64,000 nucleotides of DNA from Galdieria partita. Lineage: Eukaryota > Rhodophyta > Bangiophyceae > Galdieriales > Galdieriaceae. Position 1 is the stretch's first letter, and every line of letters begins with the position of its first letter. The DNA lies in the NCBI GenBank assembly GCA_025991245.1, contig BQMJ01000072.1:1-64000 (forward strand), given 5' to 3'. The position numbers and the translations under genes were made by a program. Of the stretch, positions 23,151-34,789 are shown one piece after another. The notes under the pieces are model-generated. The model was not told where the DNA came from. It worked only from the letters and a program-made list of their open reading frames with translations, and searched no databases.

Positions 23151-24236
23151 CTCAGTAGTCAACAACCGACCACTCTAAAAGGATTCCAAAAAGAGGCAAG
23201 CTCAATTGAGTTGTAGGAGCGTTGCTTCCAAAGACAAATCCTATTTACTCTAACAACAGCATCGTAGAATGCAACAAGGGAAGAAAGCAATAACAACTCG
23301 AGAGACTTTTAATATACACACGAGCACTTTAAAACAAGACACAAAGCAAGATTTCAAGCTACCAACTCGCTTGATTTCCATTCTATTCATCTCAGAGTTA
23401 CTCTGAAAACATAAGATCTAAAACATTCTGGTAAAAACTTCACTGCCTCAATAAAGCTAAGCGTTTGAGAATGTCCAAAAAATATTCCAAAATATAAAGC
23501 TAAACCTATTTGTTCAACCTTGAGACTTGGGTTCTCAAAGGAGAAGAAGTAGATGTTTCAATACTCATCATTCAGAATAGTAAACATGATACTACCAATG
23601 ACTTTCGAACGAGTCTTTTTCTTACAGCAAATAACGACGCTTACAAGCTCTTATAAATTTGTATGCTCCATTGCCTCTTTCATATAGCACATTTCGAACT
23701 CAACGATAACCTCTACGTAGTTGATGTATTTTCTGTGCATAGTCAAAGAAATTCGGCAAGACAAATTGTCAGTCTTCAAAGGAAGAATTGAGTTGAATCT
23801 CTCTCATGTCTACATTGGATAGTAATCTTCGGTAGCTGCCATTGTGGGAGTCTTTTGTAGACAGATGAGCTTTTCTAATCTAGTGGAGACCCACATGGTC
23901 TGTTGGATAGATAAGAAACAAACAGTAGAACAGTTGAAAAAAGAGTGGAAAAAATATCAAATTGTTACAGTTTCTAGATTTTCCTTATCACTGTTGATTT
24001 GAGTTGATCTTTCAAGTCATTGAAAGAAATTATGCTATCATAAAATATGTTTCTCAAGGTTGAAATCACTTCAGATATACTTGCTCCAAGTAGCTCCATC
24101 ACAATGTTCCATATGAAACAAAGAAACACTAAATTTCATGTATGAATTCCAAAATATATAAAAGTATGTAAACGATACAACTCCACAAATTGCACAATTT
24201 GTTTTTGGATTGTTTGACCCGCCGTCTCAATAAGGG
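23151..24236 (+). promoter_or_regulatory. Long upstream region of paralog 2, also present at 14,718-15,966
   Basis: More than 1 kb upstream of the start codon at 24,237 has a collinear second copy nearer the telomere. It has no supported open frame, so it is probably promoter and spacer sequence carried along in the duplication. Which bases matter cannot be told from two copies; blocks around CTTCCAAAGA (23,227), GCAAGATTTCAAG (23,346) and ATGTTCCATA (24,102) are the best kept. Confidence 0.6.
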
Positions 24237-26454
24237 ATGACTAGTGAAACTTCTTTGGATATGTCCGGAAAGTCTGTTAGATACGAAGAAATATTTCAAG
24301 GGGGTCTAAGAATTGACGAAAAGTTTAGCAATGTATGGTTGACGAACTTGCCTAACCTTCATCGAGAGTGTGTGTTGAAAACCGTTGCCTCAGTTCTTGG
24401 AGAAAAAGTACAAGTAGGAGGTAAAGTTTTCAAAGTTGGAGAAGAAACTTTTAGAGATACAGCACATTTGGTTGCTCCCACGAGGTTTCCTGAAGATTTT
24501 CCTCTGGAAGATGGTGCTGGAAAAATCTCTCGAGTCTTTCTGAGAAGAGAGTTTATCAAGAGGTGGAATAAACACATTGAAAGTCTTGATGCAGAAGGTT
24601 GCAGTCTTCCACGTCGACAGATCATTGTTTCTGCAGCAGGTGGACTGGGAAAGAGCGTAGATCTCTATATGGCTGCTGTTTTTTCAAGACACTGCAGGAT
24701 TCCCGTACAGTATATTGCAAACACATTGGAGTGGCTGAGGAAAGTTAACGACAACTCTCAAGTGTTTTCCCGTTACTTGAAAATGTTGCTTTTTATGAAT
24801 GCAGACATTCTAGAAGAAATGCCGTGCTTCATGACAACGGACTATGATTCTTTGAATGGTGCTCCCCTTAAAGATGTCATTTATTTTGCCATGAAAGAGA
24901 GAGATATATCTCTGGTTTCAGAAATTCGTCGCTTTATGATACAGCTTGCACCACGCAATATGTTTATTATCGATGAACATAATGCGTTTTGGTGCAACTT
25001 TGGTCGTAACATCAATAGATGGCCAGATTTCTTTCGATTTTATGCCATTATGGAAGTGATGGATACAGTAAGTAATAGCTTATCTCTGTTTTTCATAATG
25101 AATTTTCCATTTACTTTTATAGCCTTATTGCGGAGTTCTTCTTGCAGGTTCACGGCATTATCGATTGGAAGATAATTTGCCTAGTGGTTATGGAGACATC
25201 AAACAATATTTGGAGCCGCTAAGTTTCAAAGAATTTGATTTGTGGCAAGATTTACCTGATTATCCCTCTATTCTTCGTCAACATTCAGATGAAGTGGTCG
25301 AAGTTACTGGATTGGTGCCTAGAATGATAGCTAAAATGGTAACTTTTGCCAACGATCTTCCTGATCCTAGTTGGTTTGAGGATATGAAGACTCAATTCAC
25401 CGCAGATGTGTGTTCTGAAATGATAGAAAAGCATTGGGGTTATATCAAACGACTTGGCTCTGAAAGAGAAAAGAGCGCATTTGATTCTATGCTTTATAAG
25501 CTATTCATGGATAGAACGAAACCCAACATTACTATTGCAGATGAGGCATATATTAGTCGAGGTTTATTAGTTGTAGTTGATGCAGTTTACTTACGTTTTT
25601 ATAATAGCGCTGCGTGTGGTATGTTGTTATCCTCCTTCCTTAACAGATATGCTTCAAAGAGTTACTTGTCTGAACTTGTTGAACGTTATCGAAGTGGACA
25701 GAGTACAAAGGGTCAAACATTGAAAGAATTGTTCTTTTTGTGGTTCATCAGTAGAACAGAACAAGTGACGATCCGTTCCAATAGCAAGCCTCGTAGGAAG
25801 TTGAGTTTATCTTGTCATAGTTGGTTTCGGTTGGTTGGAGATGAATTGGATCCTCCCATGAAAAAGTTTACCCATTCCTGTTGGATATTACTGGCAGAAC
25901 GACATCCTCGATTTGACTATATTTTTGTGGATATTGTGGATTCTCAATGGCACATATACTTTTTTCAAATATCTGTAGATTCTTTCTACAATCATAACCG
26001 TGACTATGCAGCTATTGAAAATTCCTTATTGCCTTTGTCTGGCAAGGAAGATGAATGGAAGAGCTTAGAATTCGCTAGTTTATCAACTAGTAAGACAAAG
26101 AGCGAGCAAAACTCAACGAAGCTTTCGAGAGGTCTCCAACGACGTAGTAAGAAGAAGAGTCGAGATAACTTGAAACAGAGAGAAGTGAAAGGCGACTGTC
26201 AGTTGTTGAACATACTTTGCTTGATTTTAAATCAAGAATTTACTATCATGTTAGAAGAAGATGATTCTGGAAGAGTTGTAGATTTTCGTTTATTGGATTC
26301 CAAAGGTGTTGATTGGCGAGACTGCATTAGTATTGTCTATGTTACTCCATTATCTTTTAAGGAGGCCAAGGGAAGTTTATCAGTACCAAACTATGTCGAG
26401 TTTCTTTGTAGAGAAGGCTTTCCTGAAAATTTTCGAGTTTTGTTGGAAAAGTGA
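24237..26454 (+). CDS. CR-type NTPase-nuclease protein, paralog 2 (720 aa, 2 exons)
   Basis: Exons 24,237-25,067 and 25,123-26,454, joined by a 55-base GTAAGT..ATAG intron, give 720 residues. Walker A region at 134-140 (AGGLGKS) lacks the usual first glycine; Walker B is IIDEH at 244-248. After the intron come PYCGVVLAGS and a YLEPLS-like segment shared with the paralog, then a C-terminal domain with FDYIFVDIVD near 540 and FFQISVDS near 560 followed by NHN, matching the D...QxS pattern of the nuclease domain in Crinkler/RHS-type proteins. A lysine/arginine/serine-rich insert (about 600-640) is absent from paralog 1. Start: first ATG, supported by its conservation in the fossil copy at 15,967. 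Function unproven. Confidence 0.72.
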
Positions 26455-26982
26455 TGTTTTACGATCCTTTGAGGGTTGTTTAGAGCTTTATGACAAAGAC
26501 TAGAATAAATAATGCGTTTTCAATATTTTATACTGTGGACTGGCAAACCAATGATGAATAATTGTGAAAGTAGAATTGGTTTTTGTGACTGAGATGGACA
26601 TATATGAAGTCATTTTTAGCACTTTGAAAGTCAACTCAAGTAAGCTTCTCTGGAGAGTGTCTTTATTGGGTATCGTCAGTTGTATAGAATCAACTTGTTT
26701 CAAACTCGGATACTTGTTCTTCATCCAAACAATCGTTCACAAAGTATTCAGGAAGCTCTCAAATCTGTCAGATAAACGAATCTTTGTTGATGAAACTGTT
26801 TGAGGTGAAGTCATACTCTAAACGTGGCCTAACATGTGGGCTTTTCATAACTCTTCATAACATAGAGACGGGGACAGACTTGTTCAGTCATGAAAGCTCT
26901 TTTCTCAACATAGTTTGTCTGTAACCTTCAAAACGGTTTGTTCTTTATTAGAGCGTTCACGATATTCGAATGGCTCCCCATA
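26455..26982. other. Spacer between CR-type gene and housekeeping block
   Basis: About 530 bases. A 74-codon minus-strand frame at 26,500-26,724 reads somewhat protein-like but has no recognisable domain. A minus-strand AATAAA at 26,944-26,949 lies 34 bases after the stop of the next entry. This is the boundary between the fast-changing subtelomere and conserved genes. Confidence 0.4.
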
Positions 26983-27225
26983 CTACACAAGCGATGATCT
27001 TAGCAAGTCCAATTGAGTGCAAATATTTCTAGAGATCTTTTTCTTGTCTACAATAGAGGAAAGTTTCCAGTAGTGAAGAGCCAGAAATACATTCTTACCT
27101 CCTGCTATCATTGAGAGTTTAGAGTCCAGTTCCTTTAGAATATTACCAACATGCGCTTCTTTAGAATTTTTCAAGTTTTTGGTTTTGAGCTTTTTCTAAA
27201 ATGTCTGCCACTCCTGTTCAAGTTG
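26983..27225 (-). CDS. Possible small unidentified gene, 3' part
   Basis: Minus-strand reading from about 27,190 gives a helical, lysine-rich segment (KNSKEAHVGNILKELDSK), then a GTAAGA..TGTAG intron of about 50 bases, then DKKKISRNICTQLDLL and a stop at 26,983-26,985. An AATAAA signal follows at 26,949-26,944. The 5' part is unclear: upstream of about 27,190 the frame does not continue simply, so either another exon is missed or the gene is decaying. It lies just downstream of UBA1 on the same strand. No family recognised; a weak resemblance to helical-bundle (BAG-like) proteins is not enough to name it. Confidence 0.3.
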
Positions 27226-27332
27226 TTCGATATTTGGCCTTATAGAATTGATCCAAGTGAGTCATCAACAACATATTCTTTTCATTTCATGCAACAAACA
27301 AGATAAACTCTTTTTATTCCAACACACAACAA

Positions 27333-30300
27333 CTATGGAAAACGAAAACGATACCTACAATAAGGCACTTCTACATCTTCTCCTTGTTCATCGTTACAAC
27401 ACATTTCGAAGATCAAGTACTTTTGTTTCGATGACAACTTTACTTTTCCTATTGTCTCAATAACCTAAACAAGTATCTCCAATGCGAAACAAAAGATGGC
27501 TTCAAAATACTTTACCTTTCTCATTGGAAGTTGAAGACGTTCTTCCAACTTTTTGGGTGCAATAAAGGAAGAATAGATAATCGACACACCATAACTCATC
27601 ATCGAAATCTCCAAATGGAACCTTTGTGGTCTTTCAACTTCAACTTCATCTTCAGACTCTTCTCACCTTTGTTTGAAAATGTCTAAAAACTCTTTCAAAG
27701 TCACATCTCTCTGTTCATTGATATCAAAGCGATCCCAGAATTGTGTAAAATAGACTCCTAAACTCTATCAAAAACAATATGTTCCTTAAAAGCATTGTGT
27801 TCTTACCCGAATCACCGATTGGAATCTTGGGAGCCAAAATAGGTTCCGAGAATCCAAAGAATGGAAGTGCCAAGTTTACAAAGCCATTCTTAAACACTGC
27901 TACTTTCTATCATCCCATTCACTCTCTTCATTCTCATATCACTTTCCTTTCACATTACCTTTTCATCTTCCTTTCTTAAAGCATCCAATTCATTGGAGGT
28001 CTTCTTCACAAACCAACTATTCTGGACATCTTCCACTTGGACATTCAAATAGCCATATTGTAGCAATTTGTACAATTCTATGCAAACCAAACCAGTGACC
28101 ACTGCAGTTGTTGTCGCAATAGCAGGAACGATGCGTCCAGCAATAAGTTTTGTTTTGTATCTAAAATACAATTCAGTTACTTTCTCTTTTATACCACGCA
28201 ACTCTTACTTGTCAGCATTGGTGATACTGTAATTGCTGGCTCTCAAGTTGGAAGACGTCGTGACAAAGCCAATATGTAGTCCAGACTCATCATCCTTATC
28301 AAAGTCGATTGGATACAAACGAAAACCGGCAAGTTCTGCTGCTGTGGGTAAAGCTTCAAGAATTTGTTGTATTCGTTGTTCATCTCCTTCCATAGCATTT
28401 TCTTGTTCTTGTGCTTCTGTATCTAATGATACAACATGAATATCATTCCAACTATCTCTCAAGTCTTACCTGTTGTGGCAATCTTCACATTGGCTTTGGG
28501 TTGAAACTCTGGAACCATGATTTGAGATAATACTTGTTGGAAATATTTAGGATCACTTGACCCTATTTATCCATTCTGCATTCATTTCTACTATAGCATT
28601 TCAAACTGTACTTGCCTTTCAATCCATAATTTTGTGCACGTAGATTGGAAGCAGTCATAATAAACTCCAAATGAGTTGGATTGGAAGCGTCGAAAGATAT
28701 CGGATGTGGTGCTCTTTTTGTTCCGCTCCAAAATAAAACGCCATTCTTATCCACCATATCGACAGGAAAACTTTCAGTGCTGAGTATAGAGAAACAATGG
28801 AATCAGAATATATGCATACGAGTAAAGTAATTGTTTGATAGTATTGGAGAAGAGATCTTCAAAACGGAATCTGGCCCAAGTAATACAGTCTTCAAACGAA
28901 CACGGTCTATTCACTACCAAAGAATCGTATATAGTTTCTAAAGTATTGGATAAAGTACTTGTTCCTTGAGAACGCAATGCTATTCAAGTGATGATTCATC
29001 CATCCCAGCAAAAGAAATAACCACTTACATTCCACAAAGTCTGGACGACTCAGATATTGATTGACATCTTCTGGTGCTGACTTGAAATATCCTTCAAATA
29101 TATCTCTAATGTTACATGAATACTTTCAACAACTACGAATATTCTCATGATTACCTTGCCCACTGAATAGTATGTTCTATTTGATAAGGAAAATTCTTCA
29201 AAGTACATATCGGTATTGCTTTTTCAGGAGGATCTCTTGAAGCTGAATAAGTTTCCGTAAGACCTGGAATAATAACCTATACAATGATTTCAGTCTTGCA
29301 AAACGATAGTGTCCATGAAAGAATCTTATCTACCTGAGTATTTCCTTTGGTTCCTAAAGTTCCGCTTTCAATCAAACTCTTTCGATAATAAGTACAACGC
29401 CAATCCACATATTGTCTAGCTTGAACATTATCCAATGCATTGGTGACTCCAGAAAGCGACTCCCAAAACTCATCATCAAATATATCTTCAGTATCTGATC
29501 CTACTCTTGCTTCCAATGCCTAAGTCATCCATTCTCTTATCCAACAAAGAATACTATCCACTCTACTTGCCTCAATATTCACATGTGGATTGATTTGTTG
29601 AACTGCTTGAGCTGCAGCAATACTCTTTGGTTTTCCAATATCTTGTGCTCGAAATAACAACTGTCGACTCAAATTGGAACGTTCAATATTATCCCTATAA
29701 GGAAATCAATGATCAAATATCCAATCTTTCACATGACCTTACATATCTGTCACCCATATTTTGCCCTGTGAAGAACAACCTACTCCCATCAAACTCCAAT
29801 TCTTCAACATTTCACAGCCAATAGCACCTGCACCCACAACAAAATATCTCAACTTTTCCAATTCCTTTTGGAAATGTTTTCCAAATACAGCAATTTGACC
29901 ATCATATCGACTATGATTGGGTTGCATATCTTCTTTCGTAGCAATCGTATGACCAAGTACCTATAACCAATTAGGTTGATAATCACAACAACTTCAACGT
30001 ACTTCTAAACAATCAAAATAAAAGAATTGTTGAATAGGAGTAAACTTTCCAGAAATGGCTTTCATTGCTTCTTGAGCAACAATTCCTCCAAGAAAAGCTG
30101 CCATAGGTGATATATCTCCTCTGCATGTCTTTGAAAATGCTTCCACTACCCATCCGCTTTTATCTAAACCCATTTGAACATCTCCATCAGATATCCATTC
30201 TTCAACTACATAACCAACCTACCTGAATAATGACGCAATTTTTCTATAAATAAAGCATAATCATCATCACAACCCGATATGGGAGCTCTTTGATATTCCG

Positions 30301-31519
30301 ATTGAAAATCATGCAAAGCTCGGAAACAATAATGAAGCAATTCCATTCTATCTTCTTTAGCAAAATCAGACAACTAATCCAATATTATTCTTATTCAGAT
30401 ATGTATATCTTACTATGACTTCTTACCACAAATTGGGGTTCCTTCCAAGCTTCCCATAAGGGTTGAAAATGTAAAGTTTGTGGCATTTTCACTTGAGTAG
30501 CAATACCACCTCTGATATATTCATGATAATTACTTGTGTCTTCAATAGTAAAAGTGTATGGCCCAGTCACTTGAATCTTTCGAGGTTTTCCATCATTGAG
30601 TTCAGTCATTCCCTATCAAGATATATATATTTATATGTATGGATATGGAGTGAATATCAACAAGATTCATTACTTCAACTTGAGAAAATACAACAGAGTC
30701 ACCCGTTTCCAAATCATGACGACTTTCATCCAGACAAGTAACACAACCTGGATTGGCACGTGAAACATATGATATCATTGCAGATTTGGGTTCTTCTCCG
30801 GTAGTATCCGAAACCACAAAAGACTAGTCTCCTATCAATAACTTGAATATTCCATAGCACCACAACTTACATCACCCAAGTCTACAAAAACTTGACCAAA
30901 GACTCCTCTAGACTCACAAGTAATCAATTTGACGCTGTGTTCCCTACAAACACGATTCCAATCCAATTGTGTTTCCCAACTTTGATGGACAAGGACGACA
31001 ACTTGTATTTTGCTTATCCACTCGTTGAATGGTCTCTCATCTTCCACCAATACAACTTGTACTTGTTGATTGAGGCTCTTTAGTTTTTGTAAAACTGCAT
31101 CCTGTCTTGTACTTTTCCCAATATCGTTCTACAGACAAGTAAAGAAGTCCATCTCTCATCAACAACAAAAGTTACCTCGGAAAGGAAAAAGTTGGACGAT
31201 AAATCTTGTGAAGATACTGTCTCCTTATCGTGAATAAAGACTTGTTTCACACCAGCCAATATCAAGTTTTTGGCAATCTATCATGGTTGAAAACTATCAT
31301 ATGACTTTTATAAGATAAACTTACTTCAATACCCAGTCCAGTAAGGCCATAGATCAACACACTGGAGGAAGACATTTGTCGTTGTGCGTCCATACCCAAT
31401 ACCTATATATATATATATATATGAAAACCTATTTATGAAAATAGTCTATTCATACTTACATAAAGTTGTCTAGAATAGAGTCCTTCATCGATATCTTGTT
31501 GAACAGAGCTGGTTGCCAT
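27333..31519 (-). CDS. UBA1: Ubiquitin-activating enzyme E1
   Basis: A large gene with roughly twenty short introns. The start ([19 protein letters not shown] at 31,519) matches E1 N-termini. In order I see the first Rossmann half ([15 protein letters not shown]), QVFVDLGD and [11 protein letters not shown], the adenylation domain ([15 protein letters not shown] near 29,840), [19 protein letters not shown] near 29,370, the catalytic cysteine in PICTLKNFP (codon 29,205-29,207), then [12 protein letters not shown], and the ubiquitin-fold domain ending [16 protein letters not shown] at 27,333. It activates ubiquitin with ATP and passes it to E2 enzymes in cytosol and nucleus. Both adenylation and thioester residues are present, so it looks functional. 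One intron carries a (TA)n run at 31,404-31,422. Its start lies 49 bases from a divergent gene. Confidence 0.95.
31404..31422. repeat. (TA)n microsatellite in a UBA1 intron
   Basis: A run of alternating TA bases inside the first intron of UBA1. Likely neutral. Confidence 0.8.
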
Positions 31520-31568
31520 AGAAGAATGTCTTTTTCACTCACAAATCGAAAATACAATTTTCATTGAA
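31520..31568. promoter_or_regulatory. 49-base divergent promoter, UBA1 / WBP11-like
   Basis: Only 49 bases separate the UBA1 ATG (minus, 31,519) from the ATG of the plus-strand gene at 31,569. Both promoters and 5' UTRs must fit in this gap or extend into the neighbouring coding sequence. Confidence 0.6.
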
Positions 31569-32302
31569 ATGAAAGACAAACTATCCATCCATCCTGTAGA
31601 GAAATATTGGAAGGAAAGAAAACAAAAGGAAAAGAATAAAAAAGCAAAGTTGAATATTGAAAAAAAGTCAAAGCGTCGTTCTGTTTCTATGGAGTCGTTG
31701 GAAGAAGAGATGACGAGTCTCATTCAGAAGAAGAATGAGGGTGTTCTATTGAATGCAGAAAGAGAGAGACTTCGTTATTTGGTACAACTGCACGATAATA
31801 TTCTTGATAAGCAGTCTAAGAATCTTCGCAATGGGAATAAAGAGTCCTCACAGGATCCTTTAGACCCCGAATATGGAGAAGATAATCGTACCGAGACCAG
31901 GAAAAGGTTATTAGGAGTACAAGCCTTTCAAAGAATACTTGAAAAGAGTGTAAGTAAGGGAGATGGGGACTCTATGAGAAGCTAAAAAGTGTTTGTAGAA
32001 AGTTGATGAAAGGAATGATAACCCAATAGAACAAACAACAGGTTTGTATTGATTTTTGTTATTTCAAGTTTATACTTACAAGTGCAGTTATTGAAGAACA
32101 GAATAGACCCAACTCCACTTGGCAGTCCATTGGTAACAATAGCACTACTACAACTAGTCGATTCATTCCTGTCCAAGTTTATCCATCAACAAGTAGTAAT
32201 CGTGACCATATTTCAAAAAAGAGTACAACCACAAAAACAGAAAACAACTTGGAACAAGAATTGAATAGTTCTTATGCAGAGTTGGAAGACATCATAAGAT
32301 AG
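31569..32302 (+). CDS. WBP11-like splicing-associated protein (212 aa, 3 exons)
   Basis: Exons 31,569-31,949, 31,999-32,041 and 32,088-32,302; phases match and give 212 residues. The N-terminus (HPVEKYWKERKQKEKNKKAK) has the basic, charged pattern of the WW-binding protein 11 N-terminal domain, where a proline-led Y.KE.RK.E..KNK stretch is typical; a long charged helix follows. The C-terminus is Ser/Thr-rich with RFIPVQVYP. WBP11 binds the spliceosome; if correct this is a short, reduced version without long proline-rich repeats. Otherwise it is simply a small basic nuclear protein. Confidence 0.5.
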
Positions 32303-32483
32303 AAAAGACTGCAAAGAATACTTTTTCCCATTTTGTAAATAGAATGTTTCTAAAAGAGAGAAATACTTTTTCTTCCATACTATGAATGAGTATTCATATC
32401 TGATGAAAGTTTCTTTTGCTTTTCAGGAAACTCATACAACCAACATTGTATCCATCATCATTCTTTGATGTTCATGAATAGAG

Positions 32484-33967
32484 TTATTCTAGTTGTTGTT
32501 TCAAGTCATTGGAGAATCCTTCTAATAAAGTCATCTTTTGAACAAAGTCTTGTGCTAAATACAAAATTCGCCTACTGGAACTCTTATCATCTGTGGGCTC
32601 CAAGTTCTCTGCAAACTCCTTTAAAATGTCTTCAATGGTTTGTATCTCAATCTGATGCTCTCTCAAAAGATTCCATACAACTTGAATCAAGTTGGGTTCA
32701 CTCTTATCTGCAAACTCTACAAGTTGTGCCAAAATAGTATCGACCAACTCCAAAGTATATAGTCCAGCTTCCCATCTCAATAAAAATAGTTCATCTTGTT
32801 CAATATCCTTTTTAGAATCACTTGCCATGTTTATCTTGTCTTCATACTTTTTATGTAATAGTATCAGACGTTTCAACTTTTCATAATCATTTTCTATAAA
32901 CTTTTTCATCAATCGATACTTTTCATCCGAATATTGAAATAAGAAATATAAAATGGATACAATATGTTCAGTATCTTGACTCGTCAATACCATAGAGCAC
33001 TTTTTAGACTTTTCACAAAACATAGCAAAGAGAATACCAAGACCTCCTAATTGAATGAATCTTTTTCCTACAAAAGGTCCTCGAGTGATAGCAAAGTCTA
33101 AACATCTTAAAGCAGCATGACGAAATTGTTGTTGATAACGAATACAATCGAGACATAATTCTATTCCTTCCAATTGAATCCATCGATCCTTATTAGAGGA
33201 TACAAACAACAGAGAACATAAACAATCGAAAAGATTTTCCACCATTTCTACCACCTCACTTTCATTCACTTTGTGTTTTCTATAAGGATCGATAGCTTTC
33301 AATATATTAGCCACAAGTCCCAACTGTCCAAAATATTCACGAATCTCATCATTTTCTTGTAATACAACTGCAAGAACTTCACTACAATACAAAGAGATAT
33401 TAGAAATAGAAGGATTCAAATATCGAGTAAGCAATGAGAACAGTTGAGTATCTTTAGCTAGTTGTGTAGATAAACGGGGATTCAACTCTAAAATATTCTC
33501 AAGTATACTCAAACCACTATAAAAGCCACTTGCTTCGTCCCATTGAGACAAGTCTAGTCTTTCCATTGCTGAAATAAGACCTGATAATAAACCACATTGA
33601 ACCCAATGGTCTATCCATTGCAAGTTTTCCTAATCTCTATTTGAGTAACTCAAAAACACAAGTTAACACTCACCGTCTCATCTTCTTCACAAAAGTCATT
33701 CAACAAATGTATAACATCCACTACAATATCTGTATTCTCATGACCAAGTAAGCCAATTATACTAGACCATATTTGGATTTGTTCAAACAACTCGGGAAAG
33801 GAAGCTATGGAACGAAAGTCTTGAATAGCTTGGTCCAAGGCAACTTCAGATTCCTCAAAACGCAAAGGCTCGTCTGGATATTTGGAGCGTTGTTGAGTAT
33901 TTTCCTTTATTGCTTGTTCTAATTGAAGACTTAACTTTTTCACAGAAATCGTTTCACTCGTTGTCAT
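32484..33967 (-). CDS. CTNNBL1: Beta-catenin-like protein 1 (spliceosome-associated armadillo protein)
   Basis: Exons 33,967-33,674 and 33,629-32,484 with a 44-base intron give 479 residues. The sequence follows the CTNNBL1 family along its length: KYPDEPLRFEESE, IGLLGHENTDI, LYCSEVLAVVLQENDE, MVENLFDCLCS, LRWEAGLYTLELVD. These are armadillo-type helical repeats. In animals and fungi the protein associates with the PRP19 complex and reads nuclear localisation signals of splicing factors. The short helical N-terminus before the repeats is shorter than in human. The ATG lies 6 bases past the stop of COQ7 on the same strand. Confidence 0.93.
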
Positions 33968-33973
33968 GTCAAA

Positions 33974-34789
33974 CTATAATCGACGAGTGATGTGAATGGC
34001 TGTTTGACAACCCCATTGAATGATTCGAGTCAAATTACGATAAAAAGGAAAAGACTCCGCTTCATATTCTATTCCTGTGTCGTGATGTTCCATTTCATCG
34101 TCTCTAAACTCTCTCAATGTTTGTTTTAAATGTTCTTCTTCTTTCCATTTCCTTTCATGAATCGTACGTATCTGATCATTATAATGTTGAGATATTACCT
34201 TTTATCATTCAGCGATATGCATTTATGTTGATTCTTTCTTACCTCTTCTACAGCTACTGTACAAGCCATAGCTGCTTTCTCACCCATCAGAGCAGTCAAT
34301 GCTCCAAGAGAAAATCCAGCAACTCGACATAAAGGCAAAAATAAAGTGGGACGAATACGTCTCTCTACCAACAACTTTTCAAAGCACTGAAAATGTTTTT
34401 CCTCTTGTTGAGCCATTTCCTAAGAATATCCTTTTGATATCATACTCGAAAAAATACAACGACCTGTCATATACCTCTATCACCTCACTTATACGCTTAC
34501 CTCTCAACACTGCCAATTGACCAGCATAAATTTCACGAGCTCCAACTTCTCCTGCATGATCGACTCGAAGCATAGAATCTATAGTGGCTCTTTTATCCCA
34601 ATCAGTTTCAAAGAGTGGAGAATATCTTTTCCAGTCTTCTTCTTTCTCCTTGTTGTTGCTATTGAAACTCTTTTCTTCATGAATTGTCCATTCTTTAGCA
34701 TCACTCTTGGAACAAAAAGTAAAAGATGGACCATTCCTCCTCAACCATACTCGCTGTTTCATCACTCCACAATGAACCCCATTAGGCAT
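33974..34789 (-). CDS. COQ7: 5-demethoxyubiquinone hydroxylase (ubiquinone synthesis, mitochondrial)
   Basis: Three exons: 34,789-34,475, 34,419-34,243 (end uncertain by one base) and about 34,198-33,974, giving some 238 residues. The di-iron carboxylate ligands are visible: RVDHAGEVGAREIYAGQ, EMAQQEEKHF, VAGFSLGALTALMG, then EEHLKQTLREFRDDEMEHHD. It hydroxylates demethoxyubiquinone, the next-to-last step of ubiquinone synthesis, at the inner mitochondrial membrane. The N-terminal about 70 residues, before RVDHAGE, are basic and serine-rich, fitting a mitochondrial presequence. The start could also be the in-frame ATG at 34,762. Its 5' end overlaps or nearly touches that of SURF1. Confidence 0.95.
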
